The position numbers and the translations under genes were made by a program. Below the pieces are notes generated by a model, which saw only the letters and a list, made by a program, of their open reading frames with translations, ran no database searches and had not been told where the DNA came from. A DNA stretch of 64,000 nucleotides from Phaeotremella fagi (taxonomy: Eukaryota; Basidiomycota; Tremellomycetes; Tremellales; Phaeotremellaceae): contig BCHU01000006.1 of the NCBI GenBank assembly GCA_001599715.1, positions 726,765-790,764 on the forward strand, read 5' to 3'. Numbering within the stretch: position 1 is the stretch's first letter; the number at the start of each line of letters is the position of its first letter. Shown here one piece after another: positions 53,223-64,000 of the stretch.

Positions 53223-54541
53223 TGTCTTGTGTTGGTTTTACCTTATGAAGTTTTGAAAAGGGCTTTAGAATGCGAGTCAAAAAAATGGAAGGGGAATGAG
53301 AAAGAGAAGAGAAAAAACAGGAAGAGGTGGGGGAAACATGAATAACTTGTAAGCCTGTACTGGCCTTCCAAGAGAAGTTCCAGTTGCGTGCTAAACGAGA
53401 ATTTAATACTCCACTTATCTATCCTTTGTTAAATCAACCAGCTAAGCGACAACGCATCATCGTGCTTGCAGTAAATGACGCCAGTCCATTGTCAGAACAG
53501 ATACGAAATGCTATGAAAATACCGAAAGACGTGAGGTCGAAAAAAGAGATTGATAGCGGCTATCGGGATGAAAACGCACAAAGTAATTTTACATCCAGCT
53601 TCGTTTCATTACCGTTTCAAGTTGTGGAGCTCAAAGGATCCCTAGCAAAAACACATTATGAATGAAAGACCGACTGAACAAAAGTGAACTTGAAGTCGGC
53701 ATATTCAGGAAGACTGGGTTCAGCAATTGTTTGATCGGCTTTTAGACATATTGCAATGACGTAGAAAAATGGAGGAGCCTTTTTGGTTGTACACCCGGGG
53801 TACCTACTAGATGAATCATCCAAGCTGTAGGAATGTTTCGTTCAATGAAGAGGGGAGAAAGTTAGTGGCTAAAATCGCTCTTCCGAGCTATACCTGTCTG
53901 TCTTGGAGCAGTTACGTTCTTTAGCATTTCAGGCTCAATTGTTCAGAAGGGTATCATGTGTATGAGGTGACAAACTGATTGTTACAAAGAGTCAAGTTGA
54001 AGTTACCAGATACCGTTTTTCTGTTTATCACATTACAGTCAGTGCTCGAAAATGAGGTGTCATTTTTTGCATTTCAGTAGTGCTTCTAGCCCGAGAGTTT
54101 GAGGCAGTGGCATCTTTACACTTGATTCGCTAGATGGTAATCATAATAGGGAGATATTTAAGAGTGATGACCCAATGTATCTGATGACGGTCTAAACGTA
54201 AACACGTCTTGTATAATCAACCATTACAGTCAGTACCTTGACCATTTACAGTAATAACATCAAAGTGCCACAAAACTAACTTGAGTAACTACAATCAAAT
54301 CTTCGTTCCCAACGTCATAACTTCCTCATTTGATTTATATTGACTCTGTTGATTCTTCAATAGACCTCTTCTCCTATGTACTACCAGCGATTCTTGGATT
54401 ACAGGTGGATCCGGTACAAAACGGGTCCGTGCGGAAATAATGTCTCGTCAATTCGGATGATCGCCTGACTTTACCGGTGACACAAGCATATAAAGCTTTC
54501 TAAAAGATATAATTCATTCAACCACTCCAAAATATAGAAAT
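53223..54541. other. Long intergenic region
   Basis: About 1.3 kb with no supported gene. The word CATTACAGTCAGT occurs at about 54034 and, in near-identical form, at about 54223. A TATA box (GCATATAAAGC) lies near 54487, about 55 bases before the next start. Confidence 0.5.
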
Positions 54542-55709
54542 ATGCCTATCGCCATCACATCTCCTACAACAAATCCACAGAGCTCTGCTCAAAGGATACT
54601 CGATATCAAATCAATCAAGATCGAAGGTAACACCGGTGGTTTGGTATGTACCATAACAATACACTATCCGTGGCACATCACTGAACGACACCAACAGATA
54701 AATCCAGATATCCTGGGTTGGCTACAACCCTATCCTAAAGAAACACCCGACGAAGAGTTACAAAGAATCTACGAACGAGACGGAGTGATCTGGATTAAAA
54801 ACGTTATACCAAGACGAACAGTTTTAGATGTCAGACGAAAATATTTCGAATACGTCGCTTCGTCAGGCGTTTTGAAGGAAGGTAGTGATCCAGAAGATGG
54901 GATTTTTTGCGGTGGAGATCCACATCAATTCGGTGAGTAAAATTGAGTTCTTTCTCGAACTTTGACTGATGAAAAATCTATGCATAGCTGGACCAGGCGT
55001 CGCTTCTCATTTAGGAGTTACACCAGAGAACTGTGAATTTCTAGCGAAATCAGTAACAGCTCATCAAGAAGAGTTCGTGATTCAATTCGCAAAAAACCAA
55101 GATATTATGAATACGGTGAAAAGGTTGAAACCCAACTGGGAAGACCCACTATTGTTCCAAAGACAACTTCTACGATCGAATATCCCTAATGTGAGTTCCC
55201 TGGGTGATCGGAAAATTGACAAGAAGAGCGAAGGCACAGCAACCAAAGTTCATTTCGATCAAATCTTCCTTCGTGCTGCTCCTCCCACCTCTCTAACCGC
55301 TTGGGTCCCAATCGGTGACATCCCACCTGAATCCGGTGGATTGATCTATCTCGAAAATTCAGTTCCAATCGGTCAAGCGTTCGAAGACAATTTCACCAAG
55401 ATCAACGCTAACCTCCCCGAGAAAGAACGGTTATCAGCGTTCAACGTTAACATGGTTGAACGGGGTACGATAGGTAACGATGCTTCTAAATTTGTTCAGG
55501 AACATGCGGAAGGGAGACGATGGTTGATTGCGGATTATGAAGCTGGGGACGTCGTTTTTCATCATCCGTGTATGATACATGCGTCTGGGGTTAATAGGGA
55601 TCCAGAAGGTCGGATCAGGTTGGCAACGGATTTAAGATTCGCTGATAGATCTCAACCGTTTGATTATCGATGGGCGTTCAAGTTTTTCGTTCCGGGGGAT
55701 GGTCTGTAG
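54542..55709 (+). CDS. Phytanoyl-CoA dioxygenase-like Fe(II)/2-oxoglutarate oxygenase
   Basis: Likely exons 54542-54643, 54698-54932, 54988-55190 and 55227-55709; about 340 residues. Two introns (54644-54697 with GTATGT...ACAG, and 55191-55226 with GTGAGT...AAG) are multiples of three without stops, so the raw frame reads through them. Removing them gives RSNIPNSEGTATKVHFDQIF, the expected family continuity. Iron ligands are His and Asp in VHFDQ and a distal His in VVFHHPCMIHASG. Arg for 2-oxoglutarate lies in GRIRLATDLRFADRS. YERDGVIWIKNVIPRRTVLD is the usual opening of the fold. No signal peptide. Substrate unknown; fungal members act on varied small molecules. Confidence 0.85.
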
Positions 55710-55793
55710 AAGATGAGTGATGTAATCAAGAGAAACGTAGGCCGGGACGCTGTGCGTACATATGATTTGTATCCTGCCTTCTGACTTGGAATC

Positions 55794-55896
55794 GGCACAA
55801 TAGCCAAGTGGTTAAGGCGGCTGTTTCGAACGACGTAATTTTCTCGTACGCAAGCATCTGGGGTCACCTGCGCAGGTTCGAATCCTGCTTGTGTCG
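55794..55896 (+). tRNA. tRNA-Ser (CGA), intron-containing
   Basis: The acceptor stem GGCACAA (55794-55800) pairs with TTGTGTC, followed by discriminator G at 55896, as in serine tRNAs. The D arm is GCC AAGTGGTTAA GGC. The anticodon loop reads TTCGAA, giving anticodon CGA, with an intron of about 23 nt after it whose TCG can pair with the anticodon. A long variable arm follows, then the T arm GCAGG TTCGAAT CCTGC. The anticodon stem has one apparent C-T mismatch, so exact splice points are provisional. Confidence 0.88.
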
Positions 55897-55904
55897 CACG
55901 ACTC

Positions 55905-55909
55905 TTTTT
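55905..55909 (+). terminator. RNA polymerase III terminator
   Basis: A run of five T nine bases after the tRNA 3' end, the standard Pol III stop. Confidence 0.7.
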
Positions 55910-56640
55910 GCGTCCGCTGTTCGATTGTACGTCGATTCGTGCTTGTGCCGATGAAAACGGTTGGTTTTTGTTGAAGATATCGCGATTTTTAGGTGATTTT
56001 GCCACTTTTGGGCGGGGATTTTATCTAGTGCCACATTCGCGACGCGCGTTAAAAAGCTTTTGCCCTTGTGCCACATGTTCTTTTTGCTTCTTTTTTTTCG
56101 TCCTTGGTTAGGGATGTTGTGAAGAGAGTTCATTGCAGTGGATGTACTGGAGATTAAGCGTTCCATTGCTGTAAATTTCGTAGCCCAAAATGAGGTTTAA
56201 CTTTCCTTACACTAGCTGCTTCGGAAACGAGTTGCCAACCAAGACATCTTATTTCTCAGAGGGTACAAGCAAGAGAAAATATCATTTGTGCTTGCCAAGT
56301 AGCTGAAGATTTGAGATCCTAATTAGGAGATCCACACTAATTAGGTATACCATTCCAGGGTGTTGAATCTCAAGCTGTCGATCAGGAGTGAGTAACTTGC
56401 CAGAATGAAATGGAAATTACGACAAATGATAATATAAAATGACGTCACTCATTCCCCGTGTTGTGTTTATTGATTTATTTTCCAAATTGGGTGGCGAGAA
56501 AACGTCATACGAGGAAAAGGGGAAGGCAACGAAAAAAAGTATAAGTATCAGTAGAGAGTCAGTCTGAGACGACTTCTGTTAACAAGCACCACACCACTAC
56601 TTACACATAACATTCCAACCCACACTCACATCCCCACACA
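55910..56640. other. Intergenic region
   Basis: No supported gene. A direct/inverted motif CTAATTAGG / CCTAATTAGG lies near 56318-56345, including the palindrome-like GATCCTAATTAGGAGATC. Confidence 0.45.
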
Positions 56641-57303
56641 ATGGTAGCAGAAAGAGGTATCAGAATAGGTCATATCGGTACATTCGTACTCATAACTCTC
56701 AGTTCAATCATCGCATTGGCAATCAGTGCATCTCTAGTTAAATACTACAATGACAACGGTTATCCAGGACCACATACGTGAGTACCAATCACTACAACAA
56801 CAGGTTCTATCCTAACAATCCACACAGCGACGCCTATTTGGCACGTATAAGAATTCTACTAGCAGCTTCAGTCTGGACGACTTTCTTTGGTCGTACGTTC
56901 TCTCTCTCCTCTCTGGTTTATCTCGCTAACACCTCTATAGTCCTCTTGACAGTCGGTTTCCACACATTAGGAGAACACGTTGCGTTCGGTCTCTTGGCCC
57001 ACCTTATCCCTATCACTATCGCTTTCATCCTTTTCCTCATCGGTTCATCATCACTCACAGCTCTAACCAACGGTATCACTTGTGGTTCCGGAGAAGGCGA
57101 TTACGATAGATGCAACATTGTCAAAGGTTTAGTTATTATCAGTTGGATCGATACGTGAGTCTAAAATAGCTATTAGGAATAAGATCTGAATTGACCGTCA
57201 TGTTAGGATATTCATTTTCATCGCTTTCATCTTCTTGATCGTACTCGCTTTCAAAGCTAGAGGTGGTTATGGTGTCCACAGATCTACTTTGTACGTTGAT
57301 TAG
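56641..57303 (+). CDS. Small four-TM membrane protein (MARVEL-like topology)
   Basis: Exons 56641-56777, 56828-56889, 56941-57154 and 57207-57303; 169 residues. Four hydrophobic segments are clear: TFVLITLSSIIALAISASLV, RIRILLAASVWTTFFGVLLT, LIPITIAFILFLIGSSSLTA and IFIFIAFIFLIVLAFKA. The last loop before TM4 holds two cysteines (GITCGSGEGDYDRCNIVK), a pattern seen in fungal MARVEL-type proteins. Family membership is by topology and that loop only. Probably plasma or endomembrane. Function unknown. Confidence 0.75.
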
Positions 57304-57586
57304 GTCTAGGTTTTATACGATGGATCAGGAGATATAATTCTGGAGGGGTGCCAGTAGAGAAGTGATAGCCTTATAATATTTTATGTGATATGTTAATCTT
57401 TTCAGATTCAGTTGATTCATCAACGTGTACCATGGACGACCTCTCATGCATCCACACCGACACTCAAACCCGTGTATAGTAAAGTAACGATCACCTCACA
57501 TCCATCAAAACCTACCCCTCCTTGCACACTTTCACTCCACCCACCCTCGCACCTTCGCACGATACGGTCATTTGACCAACCCAGAC

Positions 57587-59286
57587 CTAAGGTTCAGTCA
57601 ATCTAGCTTGTGAATTATAAGCTAAAGCTTTATCAAGATCCAATGAATCGTTGTCGTCGTTAACGTTTTTGAATCCGGTACCATAAGGAGCTCCCTAAAG
57701 ACAGTGTCAATGGTTAGATCTAATTCAAGATCATCGGAGCCGGTTACTTACATGAACATAGGTTTCAGTTTCGACATTGACATTGATTTGAGTAGCTTGT
57801 TGTCTGGTCGCCATACCGAATACTTGACCCTGTGAACGATGAATCAATAAATCGTATTTCAAAGAAGGAGAAGAAGAAAAAACGTACACCAGTTTTCTCC
57901 ATTCCGTCAACAGCTTGTTTCCTGAAATCAACTCTAGAATTCAAAGCGAACATCAAACCGATACCGTAAATCTTGGATTGGACAGCTTGGAGTGTAGCTC
58001 CCAAGAGTGAATTCGGTTGACGAGCTGGTAGAGATATTGATAAGTGAAAAAGTAAACTACCATCCTGGAAAAGACTGCACTCACCAAATTCAGCTACGAA
58101 AGCGATAGCTAACAATGTGGGTGGCAACTGGGATTCGAAAGTCATTCGAATCAATCTTGTGATTGTCTAATATCCAGGAGATGTCAGTTAAAAAGAGACG
58201 ATCGACAGGTGGTTGAACGACTTACTTTGTCGGTATGAGCCCAACCAGTTTTTGATCGTAGTAAAGCATTCAAAATGGCTACAGTAATGATGATATCGGC
58301 AGCCATGATGGATGAAAGCCAAACTGTTTGAGATATGGTCAGGAAAATGACCAAAATCGCCAAAAAATTAAAACTCACTGTAGATTTCTAAGTGACCGTT
58401 AGTAGGGTTTAAAGGAAAGTTCGATCGAAAGCAAGAAATCTAACTTACCGGTACTAACTTTATCAGCTTCGATTTCACTGTTCAAACTACCGAAAATTAT
58501 TTTAACAGCTAGGGCACCAGCGAAAGAAGTTGCGATGAAACACTAGAATGTAGTGTTAAAGTTGTTTTTTCAATATTTCAGTGAAGTCAATTGACGTTAC
58601 TTACCCAGATGAGTATCAAGAGTGGCCAGTTACGTCTGGTAAGTAGGAAAGCTCTGTAAGCGAAGAAACCTTGGATACCGGCTGAGGTTATAGCTAGAGA
58701 GACGGGGTTAGAGTGAATTTCGGATTTGGAAGTTAGACGTACAATCGAGTAGAGGGAACCAAGAGAGGTATCTGCGTTTTGACTTCAGTACAAGAAAAAA
58801 GTAAGATGAACACAGCAACCTACTGAGTTTCGAGGAATGGACCGAACATACCGTAATGTTGAACGAAGAGGTATTGAATGAAGAACCCTGTGTTAAGCAA
58901 CTGTCAGTATGTGCTATCGATCAAACACGTCAACATACAGATATAACAGGTGATAACGAAACACAATCCACAAGCATAAAGAACGACACCTTTTGTCCAG
59001 ATGTTATCGTTTCTTTGCCAAGTCCAATAACTGATGAACTGCATGGTGAGAACTCCACTGTAGTATACGTTAATCAGTATGGGAAAAGTGCTAGGATGAA
59101 TGGAATCGATTTACCATAGGAAAGTATCTTTTGTACGTGTCAGCTTGATAATTGGTACCAGATGAGATAGTAAGACCTACCAATGACCAATGATGCGAAC
59201 ATACATCCAAGGGAGAAGACAGCTGTTGGAGCAAAGATTGCAGCTGCTTCTGCTTCGGTTGGGACTGGAGTGGTATCGACTGTCAT
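57587..59286 (-). CDS. DUF6534-like seven-TM membrane protein, copy 1
   Basis: Thirteen exons: 59286-59181, 59127-59115, 59057-58939, 58887-58852, 58771-58739, 58693-58605, 58542-58449, 58387-58379, 58323-58226, 58166-58085, 58024-57888, 57829-57752, 57694-57587; 333 residues. Hydrophobic segments resemble the fungal DUF6534 integral membrane family: LGCMFASLVIDTFLCGVLTM, GFFAYRAFLLTRRNWPLLIL, MAADIIITVAILNALLRSKT, then FESQLPPTLLAIAFVAEF and SLLGATLQAVQSKIYGIGLM then FALNSR, the usual last helix plus NSR motif. The cytosolic tail has INVNVETETYVH and ends NSQARLTEP. Exons of 13 and 9 nt are required. The donor of exon 5 (GTCTAA) is non-ideal. Function unknown. Confidence 0.8.
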
Positions 59287-59375
59287 GGTGTATGAGTATT
59301 CTGGTTGAAAGTTTTGTTTTTTTTCTTTTGTAGGATATGAATAAGTTGAGATGGGAATTTAGGGACGGGAGTGAG

Positions 59376-59390
59376 ATATATATATATATG
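59376..59390. promoter_or_regulatory. TATA-like (AT)n tract upstream of copy 1
   Basis: ATATATATATATAT about 90 bases upstream of the minus-strand start at 59286; it could serve as a TATA element or simply be a microsatellite. Confidence 0.35.
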
Positions 59391-60068
59391 TGAGTCGGAG
59401 TAATAATATTCTGACTTGACTACAAAATAACACGATAGCTCGAGCTCAGACTAAGAGAGCACATGGATCATTTCTAGGACTGATTTCCAATTATCGACGA
59501 GCTACGCTGCTTGCTGTGAGTGATCAAAGCGTGATGGTGATGGTTGTCACATAATTTAAAGATCAAAGATGGTCTCTCTGGTAACATCGATCCAATTCAT
59601 TTCACAGACCTCAGTTATCAGTAAATTTTCACATACACACTACTCACACTTGAATTGTCACATCACTTCCTTTGATCGAACTAATTAATCGATTTTAAGC
59701 GAGATTACTGAATTGATTGATCGACTAGTTGAATTGATGGTAACTTGACTTGGATTGATGACCCTCCTTTGGTGCGAGTGATGGTGAGGGTAATTACACC
59801 GACACACATCCTTTGACGCTTGGATCGACAACACATTGGGGAGAGTGGCACTGCCTTACTGTAGTCTACTGTACATACGTTTCGAATACCCCCGAACTTA
59901 TGATTGTCGAGCTTACACACACCATGCATAACTTGATAGACACCCCTATATCGAATGTTAATTTTAGACAGAGCATGAGAGATCAACATAGAGTGATAGG
60001 ATGACAAATATAACAGAGCGAAAATAAAGTAAGGGGTGTGGCAATGAGATTCACTATATACACAGTAA
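59391..60068. other. Intergenic region
   Basis: No supported gene between the first and second tandem membrane-protein genes. Confidence 0.45.
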
Positions 60069-62180
60069 TCAATCTTGAGCGGTAAGTCTAGCTTGTGAAG
60101 TGTAACCCCTCTCATTACCCAACTCAGAGATTGAATCAGAAGCGGTATTCTTAATTTCGAGTGGATAAGTATTCTGTTCCGCATTAGCAAGTTACTTTCC
60201 AAAGACAGATCGACGAGAAGACATACATGAACATAAGTTTCTGTTTCGACATCGACATGAATCTCAGTTTGACCTCTTCGTGAAGTCGCACCACCGAAGA
60301 CTTGATGCTTTTGGATATCCTCCATCAGTACAGATTGTAAAAGGGAGTTGAAAGACTTACTTGAGTAGATTCAGCGTTTTTTGAGAGCGAGAAATTGATT
60401 CTAGCGTTCAAAGAGAAGAGTAAACCAACGGCATAAGCTTTACTTTGAACTGCTTGGAACGCAGCTCCAAGAAGTGAACTTGGGGTTTGGACTATGAAAT
60501 CATCAGTTTTTTTGATTATCGTGGTGGGTCATCCTAAAAACTCACCGTATTCAGCTATATAAGCTACCGCTAAGAAGGTTGGTAACAATTGTGATTCGAA
60601 CGTCAATCGGATCAATCGGACGATCATCTTTGAATCTTGTCAGCACTTTTTACCTAGTAACAATTCAGGGTTTTGATATTCACTTTATCGGTTTGAGACC
60701 AACTACGATTTATTGTCAGGTTTGATAGTTTCATGTTGATGAGGATTACTTACCCAGATCTCGATCTGATGAGCGCAATCATGATCGTACAAGTGATCAA
60801 GATATCGGTTGCCTAGACAGTGGCACTATTAGAAATGTAAATTGCAGTGAACAACTGAATTACCGTAGTTGCAGTAAGCCAAACTATGAAAACAATCAGT
60901 GTCAACACTAAACCCAGCCAACGGAAGAACTAACTATAAATTTCAGTGGCAGTTTCGGCGGCTTGCAACTCTGAATCTAGTCTTTGGAACACGATCTAAG
61001 TTGAGAGAGATACAAGATCAGTCAACTGATACAGTTACTGGATGTAAGCACTAACCTTGCAAGCGACACCTCCTGAGAATCTATCATATCTTTTTAGTAA
61101 CACCTCAATTCCTGATACTCGTACTCACGAAAGTAAGATGAATGACTGTGAAGAGACAATGAATTAGCTTGAATCCAGTCGTGCTACAATACAAGAAGAG
61201 ATTTTCAGCTTACACCGATGAGGATAAGGAGAGGCCAGCTTCTTTTGGTAAGGAGGAAAGCTATTCAATGGGTCAGCTTTCTATCAACAACCAATGGAAG
61301 GTTTCAAACACGAACCTCTGTAAGCAAAGAAAGCTTGAACAACAGAGACGGTCATAACTGACACACATAGGTTAGCCATTGTTATCGGATTTTCGAAGAT
61401 GCATGACATACCATCGAAGAGTGGCATGTTAGCGAGCCAACTAGTCAATCGGTTAGTTACGTACGTCGTTGATGACCGCGACTTATAACGTACCGAGTTT
61501 CTAACCAAGGTCTGTTTATCATATCAATTCAATTCGTGCCACATTAGAATCGAAAAACGAAAAATACTTACAACCATTTTCCATAATTTTGAACAACGAG
61601 ATATTGGAGGTAAACCCCTAAAGTAACATCAAAGTTTAGTCAATCGATGGTTGTCTTATCAAGGAAAAGGGAAGAAGGGTTGACGAACAATAGTAAACGG
61701 TAACGACCAAATTCATGAGCTAAAATCTCGTCAACTCTGAATCATGTGAGGAATATGTGTAACAACTAACGGCAGTCCAGATAACAACGCCACGAGTAAT
61801 CCAACGATCATTGCTTTGATGTCTAAATTGTAAACACCAACCCTCAACACATATGGTGTACATGAACTTACTTGAAATATTGAAGGACCTGAACGAAGAG
61901 AACGCCACTAAAAGCACAGTATCAGAATAGCCTGACAACGAATGTGAAATATGAAAGAAGACACACGCTAGGAAATTATCAACGACCAACGAAGCGAATT
62001 GACATCCTTAAGTATAACGTTAGAACAGTATAACATTCGGACTTTATTCGTACGTACCTAAAGAAAAGATCTTTGGGAGAATCAGGGTCAGTTTCGAAAG
62101 TCGCTATGATAGAGTTGATGTTCACTTACGCCATTTGGAGAGAGAAGAGCTGCAGCTTCAGCTTCAGTTATACCAGACAT
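60069..62180 (-). CDS. DUF6534-like seven-TM membrane protein, copy 2
   Basis: Multi-exon gene; I did not resolve every join. The start MSGITEAEAAALLSPNG (62180-62130) parallels copy 1 (TEAEAAAIFAPT). Then come CQFASLVVDNFLAGVLFVQV, VSVVQAFFAYR, ESQLLPTFLAVAYIAEYG and SSLLGAAFQAVQSKAYAVGL then LFSLNAR. The tail carries VFGGATSRRGQTEIHVDVET then ETYVHV, then NTYPLEIKNTASDSISELGN, and ends TSQARLTAQD at 60069. The conserved tail in all three copies suggests a functional cytosolic segment. Confidence 0.72.
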
Positions 62181-62744
62181 TATGTGTCAAAGTTAGACAA
62201 TTCGAATTTTTTAATAAAGAAAAATGGTGAAAGGTTTGAAGATGTTTTCAGAACAACTAGATGATTCCTCATCCTGATCTAATTTATACTTATACTATCG
62301 TTTGCTTAATTCGCCAAAGAGAGCCGTGACAACCAAAAATAAACTTTACTACCAACGCCGACCTTGAGAAAATTTCAACTTAACCGATGTGTCTCAATCA
62401 ATGAATCAAGATTCAGATCAATTAAGTGCCAAAGGAGGGCGCAATCAAAGACAACGACATGCGGCGAAGCGGTGTTGTTAAGATTTTAAAGTTCAGTTTG
62501 TCTTTGATTTTTCTCGTCGTCAAGGGACAAGTGAAATTTCGACGTGGCATAGCGCAGCTCGGAATTTTTTTTGGATCAAAGACTAAGTGAAATGCATGGT
62601 GATCAAAATTCACATATGCACCAAGAATTTCAGGTCTCCACAGGTAACCTAATAAATAAATGCATGTACAAATTCCTACAAACGATTTTTTTATGATCAA
62701 TCCAATGAATTTCATCATTGATCAATCGTTCCTTAATCCCTTTT
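62181..62744. other. Intergenic region
   Basis: No supported gene between copies 2 and 3. Confidence 0.45.
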
Positions 62745-64000
62745 TCACAAAGATTCAGGATCGGCGAGTCTCGCTTGTGAAGTGAAAGGTTCAACACCTA
62801 ATTCAGAGATTGAATCTGCATCCCCATTTTTTCTTGTTTCGAGTGGATAAGCGTTCTAAGTTGTCGTCATTTGTATAAGTTAATTGTTCATAGAAAGAGA
62901 GTTTCGTTTACATACATGAACATAAGTTTCGGTTTCGACTCGAATCTCAGTTGGACCTCTTTTGCTCGTCGTTCCAAAGAAGTGATGTTGGTAAAATCGA
63001 AGAAATATCTCAGTATGGGGTGTTTAACTGTATGTACAATGCCAATACACTTACGTTACCAGTACTAGCGTCTGAAGTATTGAGAGGAAAGCTAAGTCTT
63101 GCGTTTAGAGAGAATAATAAACCGATAGCGTAGGCTTTGGATTGAATAGCTTGGAACACGGCACCTAGGAGAGAACTTGGGGTCCGAACTGGTGAATAAC
63201 ATGATAATATTCAGATTTTGTTTGAGAACACGAGGAAGGTCAGCTTACCATATTCAGCCATATAGGCGACAGCTAAGAATGTTGGTAGTAGTTGCGATTC
63301 GAATGTCATCCTAATCAAACGCATGATAATCTGCATTGGAAATCAGTTGAATTCAAATTTCGTGGTCGAAGTTGGTAAAACTGCTTTACTTTATCGGTAT
63401 GTTCCCATCTATACCAAAAGTTCAGCTTTGTTCGATCAAAAGAACCTTTCAACTTACCCAGATCTAGATCGGATAAGAGCAACCAAGATGATACTCGTAA
63501 TCAAAATGTCGGTTACCTATAACAAATGAGTGAATTATACGGCGGTAAAAGGAAAGTAGTCTACGGTTGTTGCTGATAACCAAACTATAGGACAACGAAT
63601 CAGTTTGGGAAAAGGATCAAACACGTACGATAAATTTCAGTAGCGTCTTCCGCAGCTTGTAACTCCGATTCAAGTGTACCGAAGACGATCTATGAAGATT
63701 GATTTCGAATATCAGTAAGAAATTACACCTCGAGTTTAGATGAACAACTGACTTTGACTGATATACCGCCAGCCAAACTGTAGAAAGTAAATCGGTTTCC
63801 GTTCACATGGAATCAACGGAACAAATCGTAAACCACTTACCCGAGCAAGATCAAAACCTGGTAAAGTTGAATCTGTCAGTCTAATACTAACCAAGAAGAC
63901 TTGAAAAGATCTACTTACACCGATGGTAATCAGAACAAACCAATTTCGTTTGGTCAGGAGGAATGCTAGAATAACACGAATTTACTAATATGCAAACAGA
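62745..64000 (-). CDS. DUF6534-like seven-TM membrane protein, copy 3 (5' part outside window)
   Basis: Only the C-terminal two thirds lie in the window. The rightmost exon near 63920-63965 reads AFLLTKRNWFVLITIG, matching AFLLTRRNWPLLIL of copy 1. Downstream exons show FESQLLPTFLAVAYMAEYG, an SSLLGAVFQAIQSKAYAIGL then LFSLNAR block, RGPTEIRVETETYVHV and NAYPLETRKN, ending TSQARLADPESL at 62745. Similarity to copy 2 is higher than to copy 1. The start codon lies beyond 64000. Exon limits were not all resolved. Confidence 0.7.

Noticed and set aside
53384..53665. 93-codon plus-strand frame
   Set aside because: Begins at TTG, no homolog recognised, no splice partners; treated as intergenic.
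58856..59119. 87-codon plus-strand frame
   Set aside because: Antisense to exons and introns of the first DUF6534-like gene.
1..64000. CRISPR arrays, insertion sequences, retrotransposon ends, bacterial-type operons
   Set aside because: None seen; spliceosomal introns throughout show eukaryotic nuclear DNA, and the tandem repeats found lack regular repeat-spacer structure.

Overview
The window is nuclear DNA from a basidiomycete fungus, most likely a tremellomycete yeast (Cryptococcus/Kwoniella type). The reasons are dense genes on both strands, many introns of about 35-110 nt with GTNNGT donors and CTAAC/CTNA-like branch points, and well-conserved fungal genes: farnesyltransferase beta, Vta1, Vps60, Apc10, a GYF protein, a site-2 protease and an OPT transporter. 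The genus is inferred, not shown. Exon joins below were worked out by hand from reading frame, splice consensus and family alignment.

Layout. 0.5-8.5 kb: an array of six small paralogous genes that I do not recognise. All have one intron after a short 5' exon and share a C-terminal block ending in C-x(3-4)-hydrophobic-x-[LV]-P. A secreted Cys-rich gene and an orphan gene sit inside the array. 8.7-12.7 kb (minus): farnesyltransferase beta and VTA1. 13.6-15.5 kb (plus): an SFR1/Mei5-like recombination mediator. 16.0-19.8 kb (minus): a GIGYF-like GYF protein. 20.6-22.2 kb: a ketopantoate reductase-like gene. 22.4-23.4 kb: APC10. 23.6-26.5 kb: a small Cys/His-rich protein and a possible BRCT protein with SPKK-like repeats. 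26.9-27.7 kb: an SWS1/ZSWIM7 SWIM-finger protein. 28.1-29.2 kb: VPS60. 29.5-31.8 kb: LTO1 and an SMP-30-type lactonase, divergently arranged.

32.2-34.8 kb holds two members of an unknown two-repeat protein family. The first is interrupted by a single in-frame TGA, and the second is preceded by repeated mini-ORFs. 35.1-42.0 kb: an O-fucosyltransferase-like membrane enzyme, a glyoxal oxidase and a purine nucleoside permease. 42.2-47.2 kb (minus): a 15-exon OPT transporter and a site-2 protease. 47.8-53.2 kb (minus): three Gly/Asn-rich low-complexity genes with similar 5' ends. The middle one looks decayed, and 83-bp tandem repeats lie between the first and second. 54.5-57.3 kb: a phytanoyl-CoA dioxygenase-like gene, an intron-containing tRNA-Ser(CGA) and a small four-TM protein. 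57.6 kb to the right edge (minus): three tandem DUF6534-like seven-TM genes, the last cut by the window edge.

The conserved genes are ordinary housekeeping functions. Two pairs of known partners happen to be neighbours: the Rad51 mediators SFR1-like and SWS1, and the ESCRT factors VTA1 and VPS60. The best candidates for undescribed biology are the six-gene array, the two-repeat family with its internal stop and mini-ORF leader, and the prion-like trio.
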